Source of the DNA: DATMBL01 sp050735975
GTDB lineage: Bacteria; Desulfobacterota; Binatia; UBA9968
Assembly: GCA_050735975.1 (NCBI GenBank)
Contig: JBOHVS010000331.1
Coordinates: forward strand, 1-39,004
Direction of reading: 5' to 3'
Length of the DNA stretch: 39,004 nt
In this document: piece by piece, positions 1 through 8,875 of the stretch
Numbering within the stretch: the stretch's first letter is position 1
Layout of the letters: the number at the start of each line of letters is the position of its first letter
Notes under the pieces: generated by a model
The model's database searches: none
Told to the model about the DNA's origin: nothing
What the model saw: only the letters and a program-made list of their open reading frames with translations
Program-made: the position numbers and the translations under genes

Positions 1-434
1 AACGCCTTCTCGGTCCAGGACCAGCCTTTCAGGTCCGGATTCAAGTGCAGGTTCTTCCCCTGCCCCGAGACCGCGATCCAAAATGTGGTAAGCCAGCCGA
101 ATCTCCTGCCTTCCTGCGCGAGCGCCCATCGGGCGCCATTCAACGCCCGCTGTTCCTGGCCAAGATTTGCCAGGGCGAGGATGGCAAAGGCAGTCGTCCA
201 GGAGCCGCCGCTTACGACGTCGTCCAAAGGCCAACTCCCATCGGCATTTTGCCGTTTAATCAGCCAGTCCATCCCGTGACGCATCCTTGAAGCCAGATTG
301 CGGTCTCCTACCGCTCCGAGCGCCATAATCGCTAAGGACGTTGACTCGGTATTGCTGCGTCTGCCCTTCACCGCGCCCCAGCCGCCATCGGCATTCTGCG
401 CGTCCAGGAGCATGCTCAAGACTTCATCCATCAT
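1..434 (-). CDS. Prenyltransferase/squalene-oxidase repeat protein, C-terminal part outside window
   Basis: The reading frame starts at tandem ATG codons (434 and 431) and stays open to the left edge, so only about 144 N-terminal residues are visible. Two copies of a QNADGxW-type motif (QNADGGWG near residue 15 and QNADGSWP near residue 65) sit in alternating helical segments. This is the pattern of the alpha/alpha-toroid repeats of squalene/hopene cyclases and prenyltransferase beta subunits. The start overlaps the stop of the upstream glycosyltransferase by 11 bases, which implies translational coupling. No catalytic DxDD motif is visible in this part, so whether it is an enzyme or only shares the fold is open. 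Many such repeat proteins are not cyclases. Confidence 0.7.
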   Translation of the reverse strand, partial: MMDEVLSMLLDAQNADGGWGAVKGRRSNTESTSLAIMALGAVGDRNLASRMRHGMDWLIKRQNADGSWPLDDVVSGGSWTTAFAILALANLGQEQRALNGARWALAQEGRRFGWLTTFWIAVSGQGKNLHLNPDLKGWSWTEKA

Positions 435-2127
435 GCCGAACGAGCCGCGGCGGCGATAATTTGTAAACTCGGTGTTTCGCGTCAGAACTTATGAAGACCA
501 AGGCGGGCCGCGGCGAATAGGCGTCCAGGAGATCGGCAAAAATTTTCATCTGCGCGGCGCCTTCGGCGTATCCATCGAGTGGATCTATTATGAGATAACC
601 CACGCCTAACGACTCAAGCTGGGTCATAATTTCTTCGGCCGTTCCCACATCGGGAACGGCTTTGCCGTACGGATAAAAATAGGTTTCCGGCTTGTGCAAA
701 CCGGGTCGGACTGCTTTCCTACCCGTGTAATGATAGTACATGGGGTCGTATCCCGTCGCAAGAATATCGCGGTGGTCCGTGTTCCGCCGCACCCAATCGA
801 ACGTTTCGAGAAAGCCGCTCCAGGCGTATTTGAAACGCCCTCCGAAAAAGGCCCGCGTGTGATTTTCGCTTTTCAGAAACAGGTAGCTGGAAAGCCACGC
901 AAAGTTTAGAACGATGAGCAACAGCAAAAAAGCGCGGGCAAGCAACCTGTCAATCTGAATCGAGCCCAATTGAACCACGATTCGACCCATCAACCGTCTC
1001 GCCTCCTCAATTCCGCGAAAGAGAAACAACATGAGGACTGGAATCAACGGCAGCCCATACCGCAACGGATGGAAGGGCCAGACCAGCACAAGCATCATAT
1101 ACGAGATGATGAAGGCCCAAAAAAACGAATTATGCCTGCGAACGGAAAAGCACAGCCCCAAACCAGTTAGCAAACAGACGAGTAAGCGAAGTGCGGGAAG
1201 CTTGGCGGAAGGAAATATCCGGTCTAACGACGTGTACAGATAGGCGAGATTTCCCACAACCAACTGAAACATTTCGTCTATTCCGGAGACCCTGACATTA
1301 TAAGACAGATAATACGCGATGAGAGAGTTTGGATGGGGCGTAGCCTGCTGCGCGACCCAAAGAACCCAAGGCAACGTAAACACTAAAAGCGAGACCATAT
1401 AGAGAATCAAATCGCGATAACGGCGGACCAGAAACACGGCCCCGGCAAAGGCGAGAGGCGCCGCGGCCGGCTTGGTCAAACAGGCGAGTCCGATGACAAC
1501 GGAAAGGATCGCGACACCCAGCCTGGAACTCGGGGCAGAACCATGGCAGATGAAAAGGGCCGACAACGTTAGCAGCATAAAAAGTAAGTCGCTCAGTGTA
1601 AGATCCGTCAATGAAAAGACAGCGGGATTGCTACAGACGAGCATCGCATACAGCAGGGCTTCCAGCCGCGGGCGTTCTGTATTCTTGCAGTAAAAGCAAT
1701 AACTGAGGAGGAACATCGCCCCGAGCAGAACCGCATTAAACGACTTCAGGACAAAGATATTCTCGGGGAAACTCGGATGGAAATACCACAGCCAGGAAAG
1801 TGCATAAGAATAGAGAAATGGGTATTTCGTTTGGGCTGGAGTTGACGGAAGGCTGGCGATCCGGTACCCCTCCCCTTCGTTCAGGGACTTGGCTACCGCA
1901 ACGTAGATCGCGTCATCGTGGAATAGCCCTAGGACGTTTGGGTTGATACCCCAGAGCGCGGCCGCAAAGACGAGCAATGCCAGCAGGCTAACACATTTGC
2001 CACTCGGAACCGCTGTGCGCGACCGATCAAGCAGTTCACCGCCCAAGCGAGACAGCCAAGACTTTACATAGCCTGTGGCGAAGTCATTCCGCCGATTGCC
2101 GGTTTCACCGATACACGGCGACCGCAT
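424..2127 (-). CDS. GT-C fold (GT39-like) polytopic membrane glycosyltransferase
   Basis: The protein has about ten hydrophobic segments. A short first lumenal loop carries HDDAIYVAVAKSL, the acidic-pair position typical of GT39/ArnT/PMT-type enzymes that use polyprenyl-phosphate sugars. A soluble C-terminal region of about 150 residues follows. The frame extends upstream to a TTG at 2184, but neither start has a clear ribosome site, so the ATG at 2127 is preferred. It lies just downstream of the DUF192 gene and overlaps the cyclase-repeat gene, making a tail to the Tad operon. The acceptor is unknown; pilin or lipid modification is a guess from position only. Confidence 0.7.
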   Translation of the reverse strand: MRSPCIGETGNRRNDFATGYVKSWLSRLGGELLDRSRTAVPSGKCVSLLALLVFAAALWGINPNVLGLFHDDAIYVAVAKSLNEGEGYRIASLPSTPAQTKYPFLYSYALSWLWYFHPSFPENIFVLKSFNAVLLGAMFLLSYCFYCKNTERPRLEALLYAMLVCSNPAVFSLTDLTLSDLLFMLLTLSALFICHGSAPSSRLGVAILSVVIGLACLTKPAAAPLAFAGAVFLVRRYRDLILYMVSLLVFTLPWVLWVAQQATPHPNSLIAYYLSYNVRVSGIDEMFQLVVGNLAYLYTSLDRIFPSAKLPALRLLVCLLTGLGLCFSVRRHNSFFWAFIISYMMLVLVWPFHPLRYGLPLIPVLMLFLFRGIEEARRLMGRIVVQLGSIQIDRLLARAFLLLLIVLNFAWLSSYLFLKSENHTRAFFGGRFKYAWSGFLETFDWVRRNTDHRDILATGYDPMYYHYTGRKAVRPGLHKPETYFYPYGKAVPDVGTAEEIMTQLESLGVGYLIIDPLDGYAEGAAQMKIFADLLDAYSPRPALVFISSDAKHRVYKLSPPRLVRHDG

Positions 2128-2223
2128 CTCGCATCTCAGAAAGGGAATACCTTTGCGAGTTAGTACATTCGGGCATGATTTCAATAAGATTAAGAAACGT
2201 AGCGCGAATTTCTGAACCGTCGC

Positions 2224-2622
2224 TCATCCGACCTGGGTCAATCGGTTGTCCTTCAACTCGTCCACGGCAAGCGGCTCCACCAACGAAATCTCCAACTGAT
2301 CGCCAATTTCGGTTCGTGACTTCTGAAGTGTGCCCTTCGGCAGCTCTAAGACGCTCTGCCCCTTCCAATGAATACCCGTAGCGCGGTACGGCGCCAGGCC
2401 TGAAACGATATTCACGACGAAATTTTTCTTATCCAAAAATACGACGTCGATCGGGAACTTCATGCCAATCGTATGGATTCCCTTACTTGGCATCAGCCAC
2501 AGAGCCTCTTCCGGACCCAGATGAGTCCTTTTGAGCAAACCAACCAGCCGGGTGAGAAAGCTATCCGCCTTGCGGACTTTGGTCGCCAACCAGGTTTTCT
2601 TCGTGAGATTGATCACCGGCAT
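2224..2622 (-). CDS. DUF192 family protein
   Basis: This 132-residue protein matches the DUF192 pattern: an N-terminal segment with GLLKRTHLGPEEALWL, then GIHTIGMKFPIDVVFLDK, then a C-terminal VLELPKGT strand. These are the family's conserved GL(M)-R and H/T-x-GM-x-FPID-x-VFLD blocks. The family forms a small beta-sandwich of unknown function and many members are exported, but no signal peptide is evident here. It starts 9 bases after tadC stops, so it is probably co-transcribed with the Tad genes. DUF192 genes do occur beside tad loci in other phyla, which is recalled knowledge and was not searched. A role in pilus assembly is only suggested by position. Confidence 0.85.
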   Translation of the reverse strand: MPVINLTKKTWLATKVRKADSFLTRLVGLLKRTHLGPEEALWLMPSKGIHTIGMKFPIDVVFLDKKNFVVNIVSGLAPYRATGIHWKGQSVLELPKGTLQKSRTEIGDQLEISLVEPLAVDELKDNRLTQVG

Positions 2623-2631
2623 AGACGGTTT

Positions 2632-3564
2632 TTACTTCAACGGATCCGACAATACTCTCATGATTTGTAGAGCCGCGGGACCCAAAAGAATAATGAACAT
2701 CGCCGGCAGGATAAAGAACACGAGAGGGAAAATGAGTTTGATAACCATCTTCCGGGCCGCCTCTTCCGCCGCCTGGCTTCTCTTATCGCGCATAGTCTCC
2801 GCGTATACCCGTAGCGAGCGCGCGATGCTTCCGCCCACTTCTTCGGTCTGGGTTAGAAATGTAACCAAACCGCGGATCTCTTCGATGCCGACCCTGTCCG
2901 CCAGCCGGCCCAAAGCTTCCTTTCGAACAGCCCCGGCCTGCATTTCGTTGGTTGTGAGAAGCAACTCTTCGCCCAGCACCAACCCCTGCTCATTTTGCTC
3001 TTTGCCGACGCGAGTCAAGGCCGCATCAATACCCATTCCCGCCTCAACACAGACCACGATGAGGTCCAACATATCCGGCAAGGTTTCTCGCATCTGCAAG
3101 ACCCGGGTATTCGCCTTTCGGCGGACGGTCGCATATGGAAAGAAATAGCCGATAAACCCGCCGATACCGCCGAGAAGGAGAACGTCCTGTATGGACGCCT
3201 GGGACATAAACGAGATGAAGAGACCGCCGAACCCAAAAGCGACCCCAAGGAATATCCGCAAACCCCAATAGATCCGGATTGACCTTTCGCCTCGGTAGCC
3301 GGCCTGATGCAACATCCTGCCGGCCCTGGAGAAGTTGGCGGGCATCACCTGCTTTTCGCCCAGGAAAAAATCCGTGATGCGTTCCCAGAAAGTCGTCTCC
3401 TCGTTGGCGTGCAGACGAATTCGCCTGGCTTCACGAGGCTGGGCGGCTATCGTATCCAGTCGCCGTTGTATGGCTTCGTCCGCTACCGGCGCCTTGGATA
3501 CCAAGGTGAAATACAAAACACCGAACACCAGACAAAAAATTCCGAAAGCAATGACTATTTCCAT
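2632..3564 (-). CDS. tadC: Tad pilus inner-membrane platform protein TadC (T2SF family)
   Basis: The 310-residue protein has an N-terminal transmembrane helix, a central pair of helices (about residues 100-150), a cytoplasmic T2SF/GspF domain and two C-terminal membrane segments. The T2SF domain contains LPDMLDLIVVCVEAGMGIDAAL and EEVGGSIARSLRVYAETMR. That order is the TadC layout. TadC pairs with TadB to form the platform on which the TadA ATPase drives Flp pilin assembly. The gene begins 10 bases after tadB ends and is followed by DUF192 after 9 bases. Length and motifs are normal for the family. Confidence 0.93.
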   Translation of the reverse strand: MEIVIAFGIFCLVFGVLYFTLVSKAPVADEAIQRRLDTIAAQPREARRIRLHANEETTFWERITDFFLGEKQVMPANFSRAGRMLHQAGYRGERSIRIYWGLRIFLGVAFGFGGLFISFMSQASIQDVLLLGGIGGFIGYFFPYATVRRKANTRVLQMRETLPDMLDLIVVCVEAGMGIDAALTRVGKEQNEQGLVLGEELLLTTNEMQAGAVRKEALGRLADRVGIEEIRGLVTFLTQTEEVGGSIARSLRVYAETMRDKRSQAAEEAARKMVIKLIFPLVFFILPAMFIILLGPAALQIMRVLSDPLK

Positions 3565-3574
3565 AGGATCACGC

Positions 3575-4549
3575 TCAGATATGGATTTTTATGAGCTTGC
3601 GAAATACCAGTATGCCGACGATCTCAAGCACCAGAGCCGCGGCGAGCATGCCGCGGCCTTTCGGATCGGTCAGCATCGCGTCCATCATTTCCCGTTCTCT
3701 GATAAACATGAACACCGCCAGGAACACGGGAATCGAGCACATGACCCAAGCGCTCAGTCGGTTTTGCCCGGTGAGGCTCTTGATCAACCGCTCGATACGA
3801 AAGCGATTCCTGATGATATCCGCCAGCTTGTTCAACAACTCAGCCAGACTCCCTCCGACTTCTCTTTGGACCAGAAGCGCCGTATTGAGAAGCCGCACCT
3901 CGGGAAGCGACATGCGTTCCTCAAGCTTCTTCAGCGCATCCGCCAGAGGCAAACCGAGATTGACCTCCTCGATGAACACCGAGAACTCGGTGCCCAGAGG
4001 ATCCGGCATCTCTTTCGACACAAAAACCATGGCTTGAGTCAAGCCCAGGCCGGCCTGCAGGCTTTGACTGATCATATCAAGCCCGTCGGGCATCTGTTCC
4101 AAAAATCGCCGCATTCGTTTCCAGGTGATGTACGTGAGATAAAAATACGGGCACAGGAAGGCAACGATCCCAACGAGAAGCGCCAGCAAGAGAGGCTGCC
4201 CAATGACCAACATGAGAAAAATTGCGACGGCGGCAGCCCCACCGGAACACAAAAGAAATGAACCCACGGACAGGTCCACGTTGGATCGTTCAAGCAGCAG
4301 GTCAACGCGCTGAACGGCCCGGATGCGCGACAAGAATTCATTTATTACCGGAACGTCGCTGTAGACCGAGTTCTTCAACAGGTTTTGGATTTCCGCGCGG
4401 GAGGCATAACTCATTCGGCCGATCGTGGTGAGCCGCCTCTTGATTCGCGCCTGAGGAGAGTTCTGCACGGCCATAGGCAGCAGGAACACGATGACGATCA
4501 ATGACATGGCCGCCAAAAATGAAAAAATGGTGATTAACAGCAAGCTCAT
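3575..4549 (-). CDS. tadB: Tad pilus inner-membrane platform protein TadB (T2SF family)
   Basis: The 324-residue protein starts with a membrane helix (residues 3-25). It then has two central helices and a T2SF domain with MPDGLDMISQSLQAGLGLTQAM and EVGGSLAELLNKLADIIRNR, and ends with further membrane helices. TadB and TadC are diverged relatives that form the inner-membrane base of the Flp pilus. The ATG directly abuts the tadA stop codon (TAAATG), so translation is likely coupled. Nothing is truncated. Confidence 0.93.
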   Translation of the reverse strand: MSLLLITIFSFLAAMSLIVIVFLLPMAVQNSPQARIKRRLTTIGRMSYASRAEIQNLLKNSVYSDVPVINEFLSRIRAVQRVDLLLERSNVDLSVGSFLLCSGGAAAVAIFLMLVIGQPLLLALLVGIVAFLCPYFYLTYITWKRMRRFLEQMPDGLDMISQSLQAGLGLTQAMVFVSKEMPDPLGTEFSVFIEEVNLGLPLADALKKLEERMSLPEVRLLNTALLVQREVGGSLAELLNKLADIIRNRFRIERLIKSLTGQNRLSAWVMCSIPVFLAVFMFIREREMMDAMLTDPKGRGMLAAALVLEIVGILVFRKLIKIHI

Positions 4550-5938
4550 TTACGCCCTCTTCTTTGCGCCTATAGGGACGGGAAGAAAATAATTGTTAGG
4601 TACTCGGAAGCCGTACCTCTCAAGACGATCCATAAACGACGGCATAACCCCCGTCGCGACGAAATCCCCGACCACCTTGCCGTTTTCGACTCCACGCTGC
4701 TCGAACTTGAATATCGTCTGGGTCGTGATGGTGCTGCCTTCCATACCCGTTACTTCGGTGAACTCGATTAGCTTTCGACTCCCGTCGCTCAGCCGCGACA
4801 ACTGGACGATGAGGTCCAAAGCGGACGCGATTTGTTCCCGGAGCGCCCTTTCGGGCAGATTGATTCCGGCCATCAACATCATCGTTTCCAGGCGCGAGAG
4901 GGCGTCCCTAGCCGTATTGGCGTGAATCGTGCTGATCGACCCATCGTGACCGGTGTTCATCGCCTGCATCATATCCAAGGCTTCCCCGCCGCGAACCTCG
5001 CCGACAACGATTCGATCCGGCCTCATTCGCAAGGCATTTCGGACCAGGTCCCTCTGAGCGACCATACCGGAACCTTCGATATTAGGCGGCCGAGTCTCCA
5101 GCCGCACGACATGATCCTGCTGGAGCTTCAATTCCGCCGAATCTTCGATCGTAACGATACGTTCGTTTTCAGGAATGTAGTTGGACAGACAATTCAGTAA
5201 TGTCGTCTTTCCGGCGCCGGTGCCTCCGGACACCAGGATATTGAGTCGAGACTTGACACATGCGGCCGCCACCTCGGCGATTTGCGCAGGAACCGAGTTG
5301 AATTGAATCAAATCATTGATCGTCAGACGTTCCGAACCGAACCTCCGAATCGAAAGTATCGGCCCGTCCAGCGCCAACGGCGGTATAATTGCGTTCACGC
5401 GGGAACCGTCGGCGAGACGGGCGTCGACCATCGGCGAACTCTCATCGACGCGGCGGCCGACTCGGGTAACGATTCGCTCGATGATCTGGAGCAAGTGCGC
5501 GTCGTCGCGAAAACGCACGTCGGTCTTTTCGAGTTTGCCGTATTTCTCAACATAGATTCGATTTGAGGAATTGACGAGTATGTCGGAGATCTCCGGGTCC
5601 TTCATCAAAGTTTCTAATGGACCTAAGCCAAAGACCTCATGTTGAACGTCGGTGACCAGCCGATCACGATCCGCTCGGCTTAGAGGAATGGCTTCCGCCA
5701 TCACCATGTCCTCGAGAATTCGGCGGATCTCCATTTTGACCCGCTCCATCTCCAAGCTCGAAACTTTCGTGAGATCGAGCGTATCGATCAAACGGCGGTG
5801 GATCCTTAATCTTAGGTCTTGAAGAACGCTATCCTGATTCGGGACATTCATCGAACGCAGAGGTGTTCGCGCTCCGTCGGGACTGCCGCGATCGAGCTCC
5901 CACTTATCTTTGTCGGATTCAAAAGATGGATTTCTCAT
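4550..5938 (-). CDS. tadA: Tad pilus assembly ATPase TadA/CpaF
   Basis: The 462-residue protein is a VirB11/PulE-type secretion ATPase. Visible motifs are the N-terminal VFGLGPLETLMKDPEISDILVN block, the Walker A SGGTGAGKTTLLN (about residue 240), an Asp box/Walker B region RIVVGEVRGGEALDM, and the His box MNTGHDGSISTIHANT. The RFG motif IRRFG lies just before Walker A. It hydrolyses ATP at the cytoplasmic face to power Flp pilus extension and, in Caulobacter, also retraction. It follows tadZ after 12 bases and abuts tadB. All catalytic motifs look intact. Confidence 0.96.
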   Translation of the reverse strand: MRNPSFESDKDKWELDRGSPDGARTPLRSMNVPNQDSVLQDLRLRIHRRLIDTLDLTKVSSLEMERVKMEIRRILEDMVMAEAIPLSRADRDRLVTDVQHEVFGLGPLETLMKDPEISDILVNSSNRIYVEKYGKLEKTDVRFRDDAHLLQIIERIVTRVGRRVDESSPMVDARLADGSRVNAIIPPLALDGPILSIRRFGSERLTINDLIQFNSVPAQIAEVAAACVKSRLNILVSGGTGAGKTTLLNCLSNYIPENERIVTIEDSAELKLQQDHVVRLETRPPNIEGSGMVAQRDLVRNALRMRPDRIVVGEVRGGEALDMMQAMNTGHDGSISTIHANTARDALSRLETMMLMAGINLPERALREQIASALDLIVQLSRLSDGSRKLIEFTEVTGMEGSTITTQTIFKFEQRGVENGKVVGDFVATGVMPSFMDRLERYGFRVPNNYFLPVPIGAKKRA

Positions 5939-5950
5939 TTAAACGCCCTT

Positions 5951-7171
5951 CTATTTGAGGAGTCCGCGGACCGGCATCCACCGTCCGAGAAGCCCCAACT
6001 TGTCGTCATTCGCTTCATCTCGCCTCAAAACTCCTCCGGCAAACAGAAACGATTCCAGAACCGAATCCGTCAAACCCATATAGCTTCTGGCGATATCCGA
6101 CTTAGGGTCGCACTCCTGAATCGAGAGTCCCTGATTCACCGCCGCGATGGCGATCGGATAATTGTTCGGCAACGTCCAAAAGACCTTCACCCCCAACGCC
6201 TTTTCCACCGATTCAAGGCTCATCAACTTGCTCTTGACGTAACGGTTGAGAACCAACCGAATCTTTTTGTCGTAAATGCCCATCCGCTCGAACAGCTCGA
6301 ACGCCCGGTGCGCGCTCTTCAGCGATGGCACATCCATTTCCGTCACGAACAAAATCAAGCTCGCCTTGTCCAGGACAAGCGCCAGCATCTCGTCAAAGTC
6401 CTTCGGTGTATCAACGACGACAAAATCGAAGGACTGCGCCAGAGTATCTAGAATCTCATCGATGTCGGAGGGGGAAATTCTGCGCGCGTCCTCGGCGTAA
6501 AACGGCTCCGCAAGGACTCTCACACCCGAGGCATGTTTCACTAAGGAGCCATCCAGCAGGAGCGGATCGATCCGTTTAATATTCTTAGCCAAGTCGAGAA
6601 TCGTATAAGAAGCGTCAAGATTCAAAAAACTCGTCACCGAGCCGAACTGCAAAACGAGATCAACCAGACAAACCGATTTTCTCCTGGTCACTAAGCTCGA
6701 AGCAAGGTTGGTGGCGACCGTGGTGGAACCAACGCCCCCTTTATTCGACGAAACCGCTATGATCTTCCCCTTTTCAACGCTGCGGCTGGAGTGAACATCG
6801 ATTTTTCTCCGAATCGCCTCGAAAGACTTGAGGACTTCCGGCCAGTTAAACGGCTGAGGCAAGAATTCCTCGGCGCCCGAGCGCATGGCCTTCAGTATTG
6901 TCTGAGGATTGCTATCGGGGGAGGTAACGATCAGGTGGACGTTGGCCAGCTTGAATTTCACCTCTTCCGCGAGAGTGAAGGCTTTATCCGCATCCCGATT
7001 CGAGTCGATCACGGCCAACACCGGCCCCGCCGTGTTCCTCAGACGATCGAAAGTCTCCCCATAGCCATATACCTTGGGCTCGACAAAGAACGCCGGATCC
7101 CTTTCGAGCTGCTGCCTCAATGAGGCTAGCGCCAGGCTGTCTTCACCTATTAAGTAGATCGGGAACTTCAT
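5951..7171 (-). CDS. tadZ: Tad pilus localisation protein TadZ/CpaE
   Basis: The 406-residue protein has an N-terminal receiver-like domain (residues 1-130) and a MinD/ParA-type ATPase domain from about residue 135. The P-loop reads SNKGGVGSTT. It keeps the ParA-type signature lysine (KGG), but the usual P-loop lysine before the serine/threonine is replaced by Ser; atypical P-loops are known in TadZ/CpaE proteins. Later blocks include VCLVDLVLQFG and FDFVVVDTPKDFDE. TadZ/CpaE places the Tad machinery, often at the pole. The start codon has no clear ribosome site and lies within the end of a short upstream frame (ATGA overlap). Confidence 0.93.
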   Translation of the reverse strand: MKFPIYLIGEDSLALASLRQQLERDPAFFVEPKVYGYGETFDRLRNTAGPVLAVIDSNRDADKAFTLAEEVKFKLANVHLIVTSPDSNPQTILKAMRSGAEEFLPQPFNWPEVLKSFEAIRRKIDVHSSRSVEKGKIIAVSSNKGGVGSTTVATNLASSLVTRRKSVCLVDLVLQFGSVTSFLNLDASYTILDLAKNIKRIDPLLLDGSLVKHASGVRVLAEPFYAEDARRISPSDIDEILDTLAQSFDFVVVDTPKDFDEMLALVLDKASLILFVTEMDVPSLKSAHRAFELFERMGIYDKKIRLVLNRYVKSKLMSLESVEKALGVKVFWTLPNNYPIAIAAVNQGLSIQECDPKSDIARSYMGLTDSVLESFLFAGGVLRRDEANDDKLGLLGRWMPVRGLLK

Positions 7172-7327
7172 GCTGGGTCGCTTTTACATGCGAGACATTC
7201 GTTGTGAGCTCTCTCAAACTTGCCACCCTCTCGAAGAAGAGTGCGCGCCGCCATCACCGCTCGCCCTTCGACGAACTCAAAGCCTCCATTGAGACAGCGG
7301 AAGCGACGAGCGACTAAACGGTTGGAC

Positions 7328-8857
7328 CTAAGGAATCGTCGCTCCTTGTGACGAAGAAGATGTTTTCTTTTCCGATCCCCCGAACAATGGTATCTGTCTG
7401 ATGTCCGGGTCGTCATATTTTTCGAGCGACGGCAGCTGGGGTTTCTCGCCGGGCCTCATGGACTTGACGATTCTCGGGGTTATCACAAAGACCAGCTCCG
7501 TCTCCTGGTTCCTGAAACGCGTGCTTCTGAACAGCGCTCCAAGGATCGGGATGTCGCCGAGAAGCGGAAACTTCGTTAAGTCCTTGACTATTCGTCGATC
7601 CAGCAGACCGGCGATAACGAGACTTTCGCCTTCTTTCATTTCCACGCGATTGACGGTTCTGCGAACCTTAAGCCCGGGGACCCCCCCCACGGCGACGCTC
7701 TGATCAATCTCACTGACCTCAGGGAACACTCTCAAATCTATCCGATCCGACCAGGTCAGAGTCGGAACAAAATCCAGCCTCACGCCGAAAGGCTTAAACT
7801 CGACCTCAAACCGTTCCTCGGTACTCGCAACGACCGGGAATTCACCGCCGGCCAGGAAACCGCCGGACCGTCCGTTTTTCATGACCAGCCTCGGTTGAGC
7901 GAGAATCTCAGTGACGTCCTTGTTTTGCAGCATGCGATACAATGTGGTCAAAGCGGTCGAGCCATTGATGTACCGGAAGATTCCAGAAGTTGCGCCGCCA
8001 ATCGTTAAGGGGCCACCCGCGGAAAACGGCGTTCCTGGCGCAAGCAAGGGAGTGAGGAATCCGGACTGATCCCCAAGCAGCGTGCTGGAAGAAACATTTC
8101 CCCCTTGCGCGAGAAAATTAAACCCGATTTCTCTCAATTTGAGGAGCGACACTTCGGCGACGATGACATCCAACTCGATTTGACGCACTTCTCGAATCAC
8201 AAGGAGATCGATGATGCCGTCGGTCTTCCTCTTGTCGCCCCATCTCTCCGCGTCATGAATCGAATTCTCCTCAAGAAAAGCGAGTTGCCCGCCTCCGGCG
8301 AACGCCGTTCCGGTAGACGGTAAACGGGCAGAGCTGCGGGTCCCCACGCTGATGTTCGTGGTGGTGGGAGGAGCCACCTCCTTCGGCGGCTTCGGTGGAA
8401 GGTAACTCTGGGCGATTTCCAAAACTTTATCGTACACCACTTCGTTCGAGACCTCTCCTCTGAGGACGATAGATGGCCCGGCAGTGGTGAGCTCGATTTT
8501 TTCGTCTGGGAATAGAACGCGCAATTGGCCTCTCAAAGCTGCGACGTCAGGCAATACCACAAGATCATAATTCGCGACGTCGCCCTTCTCGCTGAAAACT
8601 ATCAGGGAAGTCGTGCCGACAGCCTTCCCGTTGATAAGGAGCTGGCTCGGCGCAACCACCAACACGTCGGCGACCTCAGGCTGCGAAACCGAAACCCGTT
8701 TGGCCTTGTCAGCCAAGCGAAACACCATCGATTTGTTAACCGTGACCGATATAGTAGGAGATACCTGTTGCGCCGCGACGGGCGACGAAACAGTCAAAAA
8801 CGTCGCAGCGCATAGCAAAACCAAGACTCGCATCCACATAAGATTCCCGTATTTCAT
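7328..8857 (-). CDS. rcpA: Tad pilus outer-membrane secretin RcpA/CpaC
   Basis: The 509-residue protein has a signal peptide (hydrophobic core in residues 9-24, ending at AAQQ). A pilus-assembly N domain follows with SVNKSMVFRLADKAKRVSV-like sequence (residues 36-105), then a BON-like region. The C-terminal secretin domain shows EILAQPRLVMKNG, VPTLTWSDRIDLRVFPEVSE, and the end motif FPLLGDIPILGALFRS. It forms the outer-membrane pore for the Flp pilus. The ribosome site AGGGGAG lies a few bases before the ATG, and the gene starts 18 bases after rcpC. A gap of about 156 bases separates it from tadZ. Confidence 0.95.
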   Translation of the reverse strand: MKYGNLMWMRVLVLLCAATFLTVSSPVAAQQVSPTISVTVNKSMVFRLADKAKRVSVSQPEVADVLVVAPSQLLINGKAVGTTSLIVFSEKGDVANYDLVVLPDVAALRGQLRVLFPDEKIELTTAGPSIVLRGEVSNEVVYDKVLEIAQSYLPPKPPKEVAPPTTTNISVGTRSSARLPSTGTAFAGGGQLAFLEENSIHDAERWGDKRKTDGIIDLLVIREVRQIELDVIVAEVSLLKLREIGFNFLAQGGNVSSSTLLGDQSGFLTPLLAPGTPFSAGGPLTIGGATSGIFRYINGSTALTTLYRMLQNKDVTEILAQPRLVMKNGRSGGFLAGGEFPVVASTEERFEVEFKPFGVRLDFVPTLTWSDRIDLRVFPEVSEIDQSVAVGGVPGLKVRRTVNRVEMKEGESLVIAGLLDRRIVKDLTKFPLLGDIPILGALFRSTRFRNQETELVFVITPRIVKSMRPGEKPQLPSLEKYDDPDIRQIPLFGGSEKKTSSSSQGATIP

Positions 8858-8875
8858 GAGGTCTCCCCTTCCCTA

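Noticed and set aside
3335..4261. Open frame of 308 codons antisense to tadB and tadC
   Set aside because: It covers the T2SF domains of two well-supported genes and encodes a His/Gln/Arg-rich nonsense composition.
7168..7416. An 82-codon frame from inside rcpA to tadZ as a full gene
   Set aside because: Its first half overlaps the secretin C-terminus in another frame; only the last 28 codons were kept as a low-interest observation.
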